64,000 nt of DNA from Deroplatys truncata (Eukaryota; Arthropoda; Insecta; Mantodea; Mantidae): positions 220,925,498-220,989,497 of the forward strand of contig CM060978.1 of the NCBI GenBank assembly GCA_030765065.1, in the 5' to 3' direction. The stretch's first letter is position 1, and every line of letters starts with the position of its first letter. The translations under genes were made by a program, and so were the position numbers. This document shows positions 22,108 through 34,100 of the stretch, in pieces. Below the pieces are notes generated by a model that ran no database searches, was not told the DNA's origin, and saw only the letters and a program-made list of their open reading frames with translations.

Positions 22108-22287
22108 ACTTCTCCGGGATAACATAAAGTGTACAAGACAAACCCACACACCCTGAAAGAATTAAAACAAAATATCCGCCAGGAAATTTCTCAGCGTGAA
22201 CTACGGCGAGTGATGGATAGTCTCCTAAAGAGGTACCATAAATGTATGGACAACGACGATGGCCAGTTTCAGCATCTCCTTTCCTAA
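22108..22287 (+). pseudogene. mariner-type transposase C-terminus (right arm)
   Basis: Reads HKVYKTNPHTLKELKQNIRQ, then EISQRELRRVMDSLLKRYHK and CMDNDDGQFQHLLS to a stop at 22285-22287. It matches the family C-terminus (pattern KVYxxxPxTLxELKxNIRxEI). The DNA-binding and catalytic domains are absent upstream. The 138-codon minus-strand frame over this region is a shadow. Confidence 0.7.
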
Positions 22288-22442
22288 AGTTGATAAGTAA
22301 AGCCTTTAAAAGCAGCTTTAAAAATGTATGGTTGTATGCGCGCCTTTCTATGATAGCGGCAGACGGCAACGAGCGCCGACAACGCGGAGAGGAAAAACAC
22401 CGCGCAGGCGGTTCGGAATCTTTTGGCTCACTCTGTAGTATA

Positions 22443-23076
22443 TTTTCATACAAGTGCGTAAATGCATCTTTGCAGAACGAGGAAGAGGTTTAAAATACGA
22501 GACGAAGTCGACTATTCTCACTTCCAAGTTTCTGCAAAGATGCGCTTAACCTATATTTATTGCATACAATTTTTAGGCGATAATGAAAAATAAAAATATT
22601 TATGCGAAAATAAAATTAATCACTACCAACTGCTCAAAAGCAGTATCAAGGTCGAACACGCTATCCTTTGCGAAATGGTGATCGATTAGTCACGCTTGGT
22701 AGTAGATGGCTGTTTGCATCAAAGAATTATATTTAAATGCTGCATGAACTAAGTCGTAAGTAAATGTTAACAAATAAAGGGAAGCAAACACGGAAAGTTT
22801 TAAATGGTAAAATTGAACTGTCAAATATGATTATGTTGCATGTCTGCAACAATCAGTGCACATATCAATAGTTGGAGTATTAAATACATTGTGCTAACGT
22901 CTGCGGTAAAAATGCGAAGTGGTCTTCCCTTTCAAAGAATAATATTTACTACTGGTCTTTTCGTGTGTTAAGGACGTGCAGTAGAATAATGGATATTAAC
23001 CTCCATATTGTGATTAGTACTACATCATATGTTACCGTGAGCGAATTCAACTCTGAAGTATCTAGTTCCAACTTAC
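22443..23076. other. Nothing recognised
   Basis: No supported gene or repeat. If the next entry is a real exon, this is intron downstream of it on the minus strand. Confidence 0.3.
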
Positions 23077-23387
23077 TCTTCTTCCCTTCGAAGAATGCAT
23101 AATTCATACCCCTCCCTTTCTCCTTCTGCACCAACCAGCATCCTCTTCAAAGTTTGGTCTTGACTTGAGAGAACTTTCTCTGGCAAACTGTCTGTCGTCG
23201 CTTCTTTCATGGAAATTTCGATTGGCACTTGCAAGACTAAGTTAACTCTACAGCAAATAAGAGCGTGATATGTGTAGGCTCCAGGGCATCCTTTACTCAA
23301 AGCTTGTGCTTTGTAGAGGCGTGGCAATTGATTGCTTTTAACTTTGCCGTTGCACCGATCCAGAATTTGACGAACCAATTTGCAGCT
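23077..23387 (-). CDS. Possible internal exon of an unrecognised host gene
   Basis: An open frame of about 104 codons without stops, reading SCKLVRQILDRCNGKVKSNQ then LPRLYKAQALSKGCPGAYTY, and later EKVLSSQDQTLKRMLVGAEG. It is bounded on the minus strand by an acceptor-like AG after TTCCCT (about 23388) and by a perfect donor GTAAGT (minus strand of 23071-23076) directly after the last codons. In-frame stops lie just outside both sites (TAG upstream, TAA within the donor), as expected of an internal exon. Composition is balanced, unlike the surrounding AT-rich DNA. There is no ATG at its start, and I recognise no domain, signal peptide or transposon motif. Alternatives are an unrecognised repeat or chance. 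No partner exon was identified. Confidence 0.28.
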
Positions 23388-25372
23388 CTAGGGAATTTTA
23401 AATATCTAGCATTCATCTCGTTTTACATCTACTATCTGCGTAAATCGGAATGTAGGTTGAACTAAATTACTAAACTTTTTATGTACAAGCTATTCAAATA
23501 CATCACGAAAATTAATCAGGTCGCATTAGCGTCTGAGATAAAATTTCTTCCATTAAAATTAACTTCCAATTAACCTAGAGAAAATGCTGAGCTACAGTAG
23601 ACTATTGCGCCGTTTCCTCATCGCCTAAATGTGTTCATGAAGGTTGCAATATTGTGGCGTTTAGCGATTTTTAGGGATTATTTTAGCGTATTTGTGGGGG
23701 TGTATATTCAGGGGTTAGCAACATTGGTAGGTGTTAGGGGAAGGGGCAAGCAGGTTGATACACGCACGAAGCTGACTTTCTGCCTGTTTAGGTTTTTGAA
23801 ACGTTCAGAGATATAATTCCGTGGGTAACACATCTCCCATCAAAAGCCAGGTAATCATGTGATATTACTTATTATAGAATAAATGTGCCAATTATGGTTT
23901 TTGAGCTGTGTCAATTTTTGAAAGTCTTCTCATTCCCTAAACTGTTAATGTAAAAAAGGCAGCAATTTGCCAAGATGCCGTTGGTTCTATAGTTTAATTA
24001 GCTCGTCCCATATCAGATCCAGTTACGCTGTAAGGTAATTATTAAACTGTGATCTCTGTGCGTTCACTATCATCTATATCTTTTGGGTAGTGACAATATT
24101 ATAGAATAGGATCACCGGCCCGGAATATCCACATCACCTACGAACCTCGCCGCAACTGTCATAGATGTCAGTACTTGAAAAGGGGTAGGCGGGTGACGGG
24201 TGATAACCAGGCAAGCGGATTTTAATAAGTGAAGGAAGCAATCGTTTAGCGCACGGAGTATAGGTGACGTAGGTACGTGACGGACACTCTCCTCCCCTTC
24301 CCTTCACAACAGCCGGTTTCGTTGTGACTGTTCCCCTCACTCGATGCATACATAGACCAGTGGAAAAGTGTGACAATATCTCTAAAGTAAAGAAGAGTTC
24401 ATACATCAAAAACATCATCACAATAAGCATCGTTTATAGCGGAATTTGGAATGGAACACTTCACACAAATGCTGCAGTTATCAGATGTAACATTATAGCT
24501 CAAAGGACATTTAAAACAACATGCTAAACAACCTTTAATTCAATGAAAAACAAGGAACATGTGGCGTTGAAAAGAAACAATGAGGAAACTGGACTTTTAA
24601 CCTTCTCAGCTCTAAACTATGTTCAGAATTTTTCGAGGATCTGTGCCATATGCTAATAAGAGTGGATATTGCCTTTAAAAGTTACAGCTTTCCATGTAAA
24701 AGAAAATATTATGTAACTCAGATTTCTGTATATTAATGTCTTAATTAAATTATTAGGTAACTTTATTGCACACTAATAAGAGCTAAACATTCATTGCTTA
24801 TTTTCCTTCTAATACACCTTAATTCTGGTCTACCTGCTATCCAAATAGCGTGTACTACCTTCAAACTGTACATTATATTTGTTTACAAAAACAACCAAGG
24901 TCACATGCGCTTCCGCCTTCTCTCGCCACTAACCCTTGGTGCGCTCCTAACTTGATGGTTTACTTACTAAAAATCCCCTGCCTGTTAAATGGAGTTTAGT
25001 AGACCTCCAGAAGATAGAGATCTCCAGGATAATGCAAGATTGTATATGAGTCGTGGGGAAAATATTCGATAACGTTTGAAAATTACTTCATCACTTTGAG
25101 TACCCATAATTATTAAAAGTCCACTTGTGGATCAGCGTTTTACTTCATTAAATGATATGAAAGCAGCTGTGATGACTCGACGCATCAAAGAGTTATATAT
25201 ACTTCGAGGAAGAACAAAAGGGTTGTACAATGGTTATCAGAATAAAAGTGATGTAAGCAAATTGAAAAAGTAAAATGTGTAATAAATGTGTAGCAATGTG
25301 CGTTACCTCTAGGTTCATGAAATGTTTGGATTGGAAATCACCAAACCTATGGTGCTCATTAGTATTTGAGGC
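23388..25372. other. Intergenic or intronic, nothing recognised
   Basis: A GC-richer patch at 24110-24350 (TCACCGGCCCGG, GGCGGGTGACGGGTG) has no coding or RNA signature I can name. The remainder is AT-rich. Confidence 0.3.
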
Positions 25373-26247
25373 AGAATTTTTAACACTTAAATGTTTTCAG
25401 TCTAATTATACAATATAAAATATAATAACAGCCCGCCTTAAGGCAATATGTGTATAAATAACATATAACATGTATGTAACAGTCATTGTATTAATGTTTA
25501 TATTATTCTGTACATGTTTAATAATATTATGTGAATGTATTAGGTAATTTAATAATGTAGGAACTGTGAGAATATAGGTCAAAAGTTGCTAACAATGAGG
25601 TAACAATGAGGTAACCTTGAGGCAATAATGAACTGGAAAGTTTCCTAATGCTACTGGTAATTCTTGGAGCAACAATAATGTAATTTTTGAGACAGTTTAT
25701 AAATAGCCAATCAACAACCAGAAAACCTGAAAGTTAAATGAAGTTATTCTATTGCAGTAGGATTAGTCAATCAGAAACTGAAATAGAGCAAATTGTACAA
25801 ATACAGAAGTCAGTTGCTAGTAGACAGCGTTCCTAACTGGACGCGAGACGCGTCCTCGAGAAGTTTAACACGTATTCAGTGTGAGACGAAAATTCATTAC
25901 GCCGAATATTATAAAGCTTACGTGTTAAAAAGTGCAAGTAATTAATAAATAATATCACAGCTCTCTATATCAGTGAAGTGTTATTTAATTGTGTGAAGGA
26001 TTAATAAATAGAGTGAAGTAAAAATTATAATTTGTGTAAGCCTACATTTATTAGCCGCACCACTCCCCGTTAAGAAATACATGTTTCTACAAATTAATAC
26101 TGACGAAGCTGAGGCAAACATAAATATATAATATTTAAAGAAGCATAAAAATTCAAAGTTGATTCCTAAACTTGTGGCGAAGACCACCGGAAAGTAAAGT
26201 TGGGGCGAAGGCCACCGGAAACTTTGTACCGTACGTGAGGCATTCAA
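25373..26247 (+). repeat. LTR-like fossil, copy B
   Basis: Same family and orientation as 15295-16005, and longer, with about 150 bp more between CAGTGTGAGACGA and GGCAAACATAAATATATAAT. It carries TTTATAAATAGCCAATCAA as a TATA-like core. A tandem of two near-identical 20-odd-base motifs with CCACCGGAAA lies near the end (26165-26222) and may belong to a 5-prime leader. No gag or pol is recognised nearby. Probably a solo or partial LTR, old. Exact ends and family are unknown. Confidence 0.45.
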
Positions 26248-26507
26248 CATTCATCATGTTTTAAATCAACTTTGGTATTCTACTACATCCCAGGAAATAT
26301 TCTTCACTTATAGCACAATTTTCCATTTCGTCTTTTTTTTTCAAATTGTAATTCGAGTCATGTGCAAATTTTGAAAGAGTAAACTCGCGTGTTTGTTTCT
26401 GGATTATTTGTAAATTATTCTGTTATTTTAAAAGTTTGTTGTTTGTTATAACTGGTCTCATGGCATAAACATACGTCAGTTTGGGAGCACATGGGCATCT
26501 GTACGGG

Positions 26508-26745
26508 TAAGATGGCTCCGCAGTAATATGTGAGGTTCGCATTCTTGAGTCCGCGGTTCAAATCCAGCCAGGATATCCTCCCTGATTGAGGTTTTTCCAG
26601 GTTTTCCTGTCCTCATAACTGACAAATACTAAGGCGGTACATAAGCCTGGAACATCTTCCCAAAGACTCCTTTCCCAAATGTAATTTCATTTCATATACC
26701 ATCTGTGTCATTATATACGACTCCACAGCATCTGTTGCGTCGTAT
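26508..26745 (+). mobile_element. tRNA-derived SINE
   Basis: A box in AAGATGGCTCCGCAGTAATA (from 26509). A perfect B box, GGTTCAAATCC, lies at 26555-26565. The body is CCAGGATATCCTCCCTGA, GTTTTTCCAGGTTTTCCTG and CCTCATAACTGACAAATAC. This is the best preserved head of the family in the window. Confidence 0.8.
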
Positions 26746-29700
26746 TTAGTAAGAATGGGCGCTGAACCCTCTAAAATAGACGTTTGTTATGACGGTGGAG
26801 GCAAATGGATGAAAATGTGTTTGTGCTCTTTGGATGTTACTACCACTACACAGATGGACATTAAAACTTCTTGGAACTACCAATGCCCGTGGCATTCAGA
26901 AAGGAAAGACAATGGAAAACGTGGTTTTCATTTACAGGAGGACCCGATTTTTTAAAGGAATTTTGGAGGTAGGTTACGACCAGGTAAACTGTGGAATAAT
27001 GAGGCAACTTGGGGTGCATAGTGAGGCGATAGAGGGAAAACTTAAAGCAATTAAACATTGGAGATAATTGTTCATTAAGACCAATCTCTAATTTGGGCGG
27101 TCTGCTATCGTGACCGCTGCGAATGGGAGGAAATTCGACATGGGCATCAAAATTAAGGTTTGGAAATATCAACGTTTTAGTGGCGGGTCAGGGCAACTGA
27201 CGGAATGTGTGGAGAAACATTAAGAATAGCTTTAGTTATATTGGCAGACAACAGACAATTGCATAATGCACCTTCGTTTTATTGAATATTATTTTATTTA
27301 GGTATTATTATAATCTTGTATTTATTTATCTTTCATTAATGTTCTTTAGGTAACATAGAAATGCATCCTAATAATATTTACCGTTGTTTTATTATTATCA
27401 TTAAACTTAATAGGTTTATCATACTTTTTTATTCTACGTAGTGAGTTTTTTGTTTTGTCCTGCTTTCTTTATTATCCTATGTATTATACAAGCTCGTATG
27501 GTCTGCTGGAGTTGTGCGATTGCTAAGGATCAATGTCTATTATACTTTGATTTAAATATCACACGCATTCATTCTGAATAGGCCATATATATATAAACAC
27601 CAAAACAAAGCAGTTTTGCATATCTATAAATCTATTAAAAGTTGACTTCTATTTATATTCCCAAGTACTTCTTTCTGCTTCTGTATAATATAACATAAAG
27701 GACCATGCATTGAATGGACGATGCAGTAATATTTTCGAATGGAATAGGGAACTATAGGTTTATAATATGGAATCTTTCCGTTGCACAAATTAAAGCTAAC
27801 GTAAGAAAACGTTTTATTTACTCAATACTTCTACCTTCGTGGTCTATGCGTAAACCGTCACACGCCTTGTAGGTACTAAAAGTTCTTACAGAAAACGTTG
27901 ACTTTTGTAGCAAAACTTCCAGCCGCAAGGACCTAAAGTAATCGTGGAAGAGAATAACGTAATCAGTTCGGAAACAAATCGTAACTCCTAGATGCTTCTC
28001 TCGATCCTGTATATTTGCAGTACAACAACGGATCCATAACTAGCATGTGTATCCCAAGGCATTGGTGATGCCTTGAAGAGGTTTATTTTGGCTAAGGATG
28101 TGTGTTTGCTTCGGGGCCTCAGCTGGAACGTCGTCACGAAAGGTGACAAAGCTTATGTCTGTATGTACAAAGAGGATTATACTAAAATGGGTGTAATTGA
28201 CTTCTTGCGAAAGGAACTTGGTGACTAATATGTTTTAGATGACATTTAAAGGTGTGTCGCTCTTGAGAACTACAAATACGTGTTAGCAAAATGGCAATTT
28301 GCTTTTAGTAACACTTCCTTAATCTATAATGAGTTGATAAACCAAATAAGGCTTACTCACTGTGTATGCGTGTGTGTTTGTTTGTGTGTGTGAAGGAAGG
28401 GGTTGAAATACAAGATAGTTCTCAGTGAAGGATAAAAACAGGCAAAATAACACGACAAAAGCATTCAATACTTCGGAATTAGCCCGAGATAAAAGATAAA
28501 AGTACACTTGACGGTCGACTGGACTGGTTAATAATCGATTCATCTCCTGATAAAGGGGTAAAACTGAACATTTTTAAAGCGTGACTTTGCTTGGTTTTAG
28601 TCTTCACTCAGAACAATTTTGTTCTTTCACTATACCTTTTCACTATAAGCTGAAAGGAGAAGTAAACAAAATCACGTGAGAAGACAGCACCTCATTGGCT
28701 GGTGGATAAATTACAACCTTTCCCGCTTAGTATGTTGTCTCTTCCTCTGCAAAAAACAGTTCGGTTCAGATCGTAACATTTTGTGTTTATTCTCGTGCAG
28801 AGACATTTAAAACGCTCATTATTGCAACAGTTAAATTTATGAAACCAAATGTGTTTGTTCAGATTCACCTATAACTACATGAACCGTTATAGCAGAGGGT
28901 TTAAGAGGCTATGCGCAGGCGCTGCAGTTCGTTTCCGGCTGAGAATCTTCTGCCACTGCAGAAAACATAAACGAGGGAAATGGAAAGAAGACAATTGTGT
29001 TAAATGCTTTTAATAAATTCTGTGAAAAGCACCCACATATAACCGACAGTGAATATGGTCGCTCATTGTTTAGCAATAATTGTTAGTGATGTAGAATTGT
29101 TGCTCAGATAGCTTGGTTTGCGTTTGTTTTCTGTGGGTTTCTAACCTATAGTGCTAATCGTTATTTAACTTCTGACCCATAAAAGGTGAAAGCAAAGGTG
29201 GTATACTGATATTAGTCATTAAATGAAGGATTTCTAAAGCCTGAAGTTAAGAACAGTTTAATCCAGTACCTTTAATCACAGATGCCGAACTGTTCAAGTA
29301 CAACTTTTATTTGTCTACTCCTATTATGATGTGTTAGAAGTTTATGATGTAAGGTAAAATATAGGAATAAGACATACAATGTTTATAAGCTAATGATCCC
29401 CAAGCTGCGCAATGTACTGTATTCGCATTCTGTCTGAAGCAATTTCCTCTCCCGTCATCCTCCACGTGGTGCTGCCATGTGCTCGGCGGAGTGATACATT
29501 TAAGTTTTGTTTACTTCTTGTATAGATATTTATCTTCTTGAGTTTTACTTATTGATCACCCATGAATATATTTAATTTATGTTATAATACTTGACGCGTC
29601 TAATCACACGTGGTTTCAGCTTTCCTCTCATCAGAAACACTAGGCCTCTGTGGTTACATTTTGCAAGGATTATGAGAAAACTAATGTATATCATTACATT

Positions 29701-31655
29701 CTGAAAATATCATGGGGTTTCATGCTATTGTTATGCTGCACGGTGTATTGAAGATATGTATCCTCTAATGCTTAAAATATATTCCCAACTATAAAAAAAG
29801 TTTGATAGTAGATTTTATAATTGTTCATTTGCAAGAACCGTTTAAATAAAGCTAATTGAAGTGATTTCTTCTTAATTTGATCTCATTCATTATTGGCTTT
29901 TTTAATGTGTTACTGTTAATATAATGAAGTTATACAATGCAATGATGTATATTAGCAATTATCAAATACCCTCGGTTCTTAAATTAGCTTCATTTCCTCA
30001 ATAGTGCCTGTCTCCCTCCTTTTGAGAAGTAGTTGCTCCACATAAGCGAAAAGGAGAAGTAAATTGCAATTAAACGAAAAGCGATGTTTAGGTCTTTGCT
30101 TTAAGTGTACATTTTATTGTACCTACAAGTTTTAGCCATTTTCCAGTACAGTTGTCAAACATCATTTATGCTTCTTTAACAAGGCGAATATAAGCCACTG
30201 TAAGTGACGGCAGTTCCTAAAATAACCCATATTTTACTCTTTTATAATTTAACAGAATTTTCCCTTCCTGCAGATGAACTCAAACGCGCAGCTCGGAAGG
30301 CCCCAGAGGGCGTTTTAAACTACTTCGCTAGATATGTATCAGACTTTGTGGTGCTGAAAACCCTTCTGCGATGAAAAAGTATTTTGGAGTAACGACATGC
30401 CTTGCAGCTGCAGCAGTGCTTTAATGGATTCTGTGAAAAGCTTAGACCTTAAGGATGTTAACGAGCTTGCGTCCTCACAAAGAATTCTAAGATACGTAAC
30501 TCCTTGAAGCTGCAACTTTAGTGATGGAGTATATTGACAGTTGCATGTCAATCCATACAGTAACAAGAGATGCGTATATATTGTATGCAATGACAACCAA
30601 CTCAGACAAAGTCATACATACACTAATGATATGGAAATCTAAAAACAAACGACCTTATTCATTGTCAGAAAATAGCTGAAACTCGTGCAACCTTCTAAAT
30701 ATTATGTTTATGTATTGCATTACTACAGCTGGTTAGACATATAAAGGAATCAACGTACTGCCAAAAAATAAATAAAACAATACCTCTAGATAAAATGAAT
30801 TATTTTTGACAAAACTTGCAAAGTCTTTAATAAAGGATGTAGTATATGGTTGCATAGACAGGAAGAACTATATGCTGTTACGCTACCTGATGTAAATTTA
30901 CTGTGTAAAAGACATGATTTGCTCGATACCAGCAATTAATTTTCATCTAGAAGTTACTAATAAAACCCAGAAAATATTTACATCTACCTAAAATATGCGA
31001 GTATGACAGCTATGTCTGAAAAAGTTAAAGAGATTGCGAAGAAAAAATATAAAAGGTGAGTCGGCTGCGCCTATTTATTTTTGGATTTATGCAACGTGCT
31101 AAGTGAAATATGTGAGTTATACCTTTCTTGAATGCCTTCTAATGGCTTATATTGCGTAACACTTTATAGAGGATAAGTGTTCTACGGGACAGAATGTAAT
31201 CGCCATGTATGTCGACGCAAAAAAATCCCACCCTGACATTGAGTGCTGCAATAGCAACTTTAGCCAATTTTACAAACTTTTATTCTTTGGCATACATTCA
31301 TGCACCCCTTTGAAAACACCCTGAAGGAACAACCTATCACATGCATCGGTTGATAGAACCATTTGAAAACAAAATGGCAGATCTACGCAGTGCGACCAAT
31401 TGGATTTAAGCCGTTAGTCAATGTACAGCCTTGTCAAAAAATGCTAAGTATTAGGTAGAACATTTCTCTTATTTCACAAACTATGGCGTATTTCAGATCA
31501 TACAGTAATTGAAATGACTGATGAAGTTTATTTGTTTGAATTAAAACTACCAAACCGAGCTCAAAACACTATATGACGCTGCAAAAAGCGTGTAAAGTCT
31601 CAAGGTGGTGTCTAGTTCTGCGATTACTAATTCGTAAAGGAACCTCCGCTCGCAA
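26746..31655. other. 4.9-kb stretch, nothing recognised
   Basis: Open frames up to about 100 codons (26755-26955, 26861-27172 and 30339-30596) show no domain. A compact promoter-like patch lies at 28640-28760: E-box TCACGTGA at 28671 and ATTGG about 25 bases later. No coding region follows it. Confidence 0.3.
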
Positions 31656-31780
31656 GGTAGCATCGGCCGAATGGTATTATCATGGTTGCTTTAACACTGT
31701 CCACTTTAATTCGGGTTCAAATCCTTCGGGTGAATTTCAAACCTTTTATTACCTTTTGTTTTATCTCTTTGGGCCTATAA
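31656..31780 (+). mobile_element. tRNA-derived SINE head
   Basis: A box in GGTAGCATCGGCCGAATGG (31656-31674). Perfect B box GGTTCAAATCC (31714-31724) inside TTCGGGTTCAAATCCTTCGG. The spacing suits pol III. The 3-prime side becomes AT-rich with no acceptor stem. Confidence 0.6.
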
Positions 31781-32381
31781 TTTTATATTGTGCTATAAAT
31801 AACATTTTTGATAACATTATAAGTGTGTAAAAAATAGAATAATCGTCATGTTTTCCACCGCAAAGAAGAAGAACCACAAAGCCCAAACATTATGCGAGCA
31901 CACTCATACGTGAGGAATGCAGGCAGTTTACACCGCGCATGTTACAGCATGCAAGAAGGTCTCTCCGGCAACGTACACAAATGTGCATTGATGAAGGGGG
32001 TCGTCATTTTGAACATTTACTTCCTTGATGAAATCCACGTTTTTTAACAATTTATTATTCTGTTTACCCGTGAACATAGCACATTTACAACTCCTTTGTC
32101 AATAGAAGAAGTGAAACAAGGTTTAAACACGAAACAAAAACTGTTATATTTAATATCGTCGATATGCGACCAAGAGAATGAAAGCAAACTACGTAACACG
32201 GTTTACAACACCAGATACGGTACAGATTATTATGGTAAACATGATATACAATTATCTGATTGTAATTCATATGTATTTGGCTCACAGGAGAGCCAATAAC
32301 TAAAATAAATAAATTGGTACACCAAAACACAGAAAATAAACACTAGGAGAGAAAAAAAATAACCAAAACAATTTTATGTTT

Positions 32382-32452
32382 GTATCAGATTCGAACGTCC
32401 GAAGCTAACCTTTGCTTCATCACATTCCGGCTGCTCAACCACTCGGCAGAAC
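32382..32452 (-). mobile_element. tRNA-derived SINE head (Leu/Ser-like A box)
   Basis: The minus strand reads GGTTCTGCCGAGTGGTTGAG, the A-box form of leucine and serine tRNAs, and then GACGTTCGAATCTG as a B box. The length of 71 bases is tRNA-like. The T arm and acceptor do not pair, so it is not a functional tRNA. Confidence 0.55.
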
Positions 32453-32870
32453 CTAAGTAGTTTATTCCGCTCTTCGGGAAAATATTCCTCTATCTCCTTG
32501 CAAGCATTATATCTATGAAACGCCGTCATTTTTAAGGTTTTCGCAGCTCTTTGGTTCTCATTCAGGCCTTCAATCATTAATGGGGATTGCGTATAGTACC
32601 AAATAGAAGAGCAGAGCTACAATAACAGTTTGTTTGCTAAAAGGGTCAACGTTTTCACATTAGACTATAAACAGCGTGTTACATAAATACGAATACCTAG
32701 GGGCAGCTGACTCACCTGGTACATACCGGTGAGATTTCTCAACCTGCGGATTGAGAAGTCATCAGTCCCAGAGATGTACAGGCTATGCCGTAAACACTGT
32801 CCACTGCATCGCGTCGTATCATTTTTTCCGAAATGACTGCTTTGCACCGCGGTGCGTGTACTAAGTTGTA

Positions 32871-32955
32871 CTCGTAGAGCAACAGTATGCACGTTGGCTT
32901 TAAATGGTGAAGAACCCAGGTTCAAATGCTGCCACTTGCAAGTACTTTTTATGCT
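32871..32955 (+). mobile_element. tRNA-like SINE head, weak
   Basis: B box GGTTCAAATGC at 32919-32929, with a poor A-box candidate, CTCGTAGAGCAACAGTATG (32871-32889), upstream. Confidence 0.35.
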
Positions 32956-33211
32956 TAATAAATTTAACGAGAACTGATAGTTTGGCATGGAAATGTCGTG
33001 TCACTTAATTTAATTATGTGAATTTTATTAAAACACAAATTGTTACTTGTTAGAATATGCAAATCCACTTCTAGTGCATTCGTAAAGAAATCATGATCTT
33101 TAAAATATGGTAACATTACAGTTATTAATAGTTCCGACAATCATAAATCATGATTTGATAGAACGTTCTCCAAACATGAACAGAAATGAATAAAAAATTA
33201 ATTTATTCGTA

Positions 33212-33280
33212 GGCGCGCTTTAAACTTCGACCTTCATTTGATTTTCCAGCATGTTAACCATTGCGCTACTAGAGCACGCC
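33212..33280 (-). tRNA. tRNA pseudogene or SINE head
   Basis: The 69-base minus-strand segment starts GGCGTGC and ends GCGCGCC, which pair along seven positions (one G-T). It has a good A box, TAGCGCAATGGTTAACATG. The B box (GGTCGAAGTTT) and T stem are degenerate and no clear anticodon stem forms. It is therefore a tRNA-derived relic, not a working tRNA. Confidence 0.4.
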
Positions 33281-33917
33281 AGCACCACCCTAGCCCTAAT
33301 CAGCGAGCTGACGAACGCGGTGTCAGCACCTGCATTTCGCATCGTCTGTAAAATACAGGTTCCCTAGCTAAGAATCCGCAGGATGAGAAGACTCACGCGG
33401 TAAACATAATATATTGGATAGAGAGAAGGGTTTCTAGTAGCCTCTGTACAAAATAGTTTATCAGAGAACGAGATGAAATAGTCTCGTAGCATAGTCGGAG
33501 TAACTTCATCAAGCACATGTTGAAACATACACATGCTCTTTAAATATTATACACAACTGTAATAAATGTAATATTCCACTTTATTGAAGTACTTAGGATA
33601 ATATGAACTAAAATATATTTAGTGTATTCACATAGAAGGATTACAAATGCTTGGAGCGGTGTCACAAGTTTACTCTAGGCACATTATTTTCATATTACCG
33701 CAAAAGTCATACCTAAAGCAAATAATCACGACGTTTCTTCTGGCGTATTACAAGTGATTCACATGTGATTCTGCATATAACCTGTCTATAATCAAGTTCT
33801 TGCCACATTCGATGTAATATATCAATGCGCTCACCAATGTTTTAGTCAGGAGAAGAGGTAGAACCTGCTTGAGCCACAATCGCTCAAGCGTAGCAGCATG
33901 TCATAGTCCACTGATAC

Positions 33918-34100
33918 CGGTAGCTGAAGTCGTCAAGGCACAGACTCGTGAAAGAGAGGCCTGTGGTTCAAAGCCCGCCAGGATTTTCCTCCCTGACAGT
34001 AGTTTTTCCAGGTAATCCTCAGTCCTCCTAATTGGTATCCTAAACATAGTCCTTCCCAAATTTCTTTTCAAATTATCACTTCATCAAAAACGTCATAGTC
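33918..34100 (+). mobile_element. tRNA-derived SINE
   Basis: Head with GTCGTCAAGGCACAGACTCG and B box GGTTCAAAGCC (33965-33975). Body CCAGGATTTTCCTCCCTGA, GTTTTTCCAGGTAATCC and CAGTCCTCCTAATTGG. Same family as 2223-2492, with which it shares AAGGCAC-GACTCGTGAA. Confidence 0.75.

Larger units (their letters stand above)
21421..22441. mobile_element. 1-kb palindrome of two deleted mariner-type copies
   Basis: The left arm (about 21431-21648) is the reverse complement of the right arm (about 22211-22425) along some 215 bp with scattered mismatches. Landmarks are the GGCAACGAGCGCCG-type block and the ATGTATGGACAACGA block in both arms. Each arm holds the C-terminus of the same transposase plus 3-prime non-coding DNA, so two copies lie with their 3-prime ends outward. 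The right copy has CTACAGCGTGAC (21995) facing GTCACTC-like CTCACTCTGTAGTA (22427-22440), probably its termini. The left end reads CTATAGAATTTTTAATTC. A nested insertion or an aberrant inverted duplication would explain it. Confidence 0.75.

Noticed and set aside
22037-22453. 138-codon minus-strand open frame
   Set aside because: It runs antisense across the mariner-type C-terminal relic and inverted-repeat arm; no domain.
15295-26247. A single full-length LTR element with two LTRs 10 kb apart
   Set aside because: No gag or pol is visible in between, the region is filled with unrelated mariner, SINE and R1 sequence, and the two repeats share sequence that looks like leader as well as LTR.
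26755-27172. Overlapping open frames after the SINE as a host exon
   Set aside because: No recognisable domain, no good splice sites seen, and competing frames on both strands.
30339-30596. 85-codon minus-strand frame with weak LINE-like appearance
   Set aside because: No diagnostic RT or RNase H motif, and leucine/glutamine runs make chance resemblance likely.
32382-33280. Functional tRNA genes
   Set aside because: A and B boxes are present, but T and anticodon stems do not pair, so these are SINE heads or pseudogenes.
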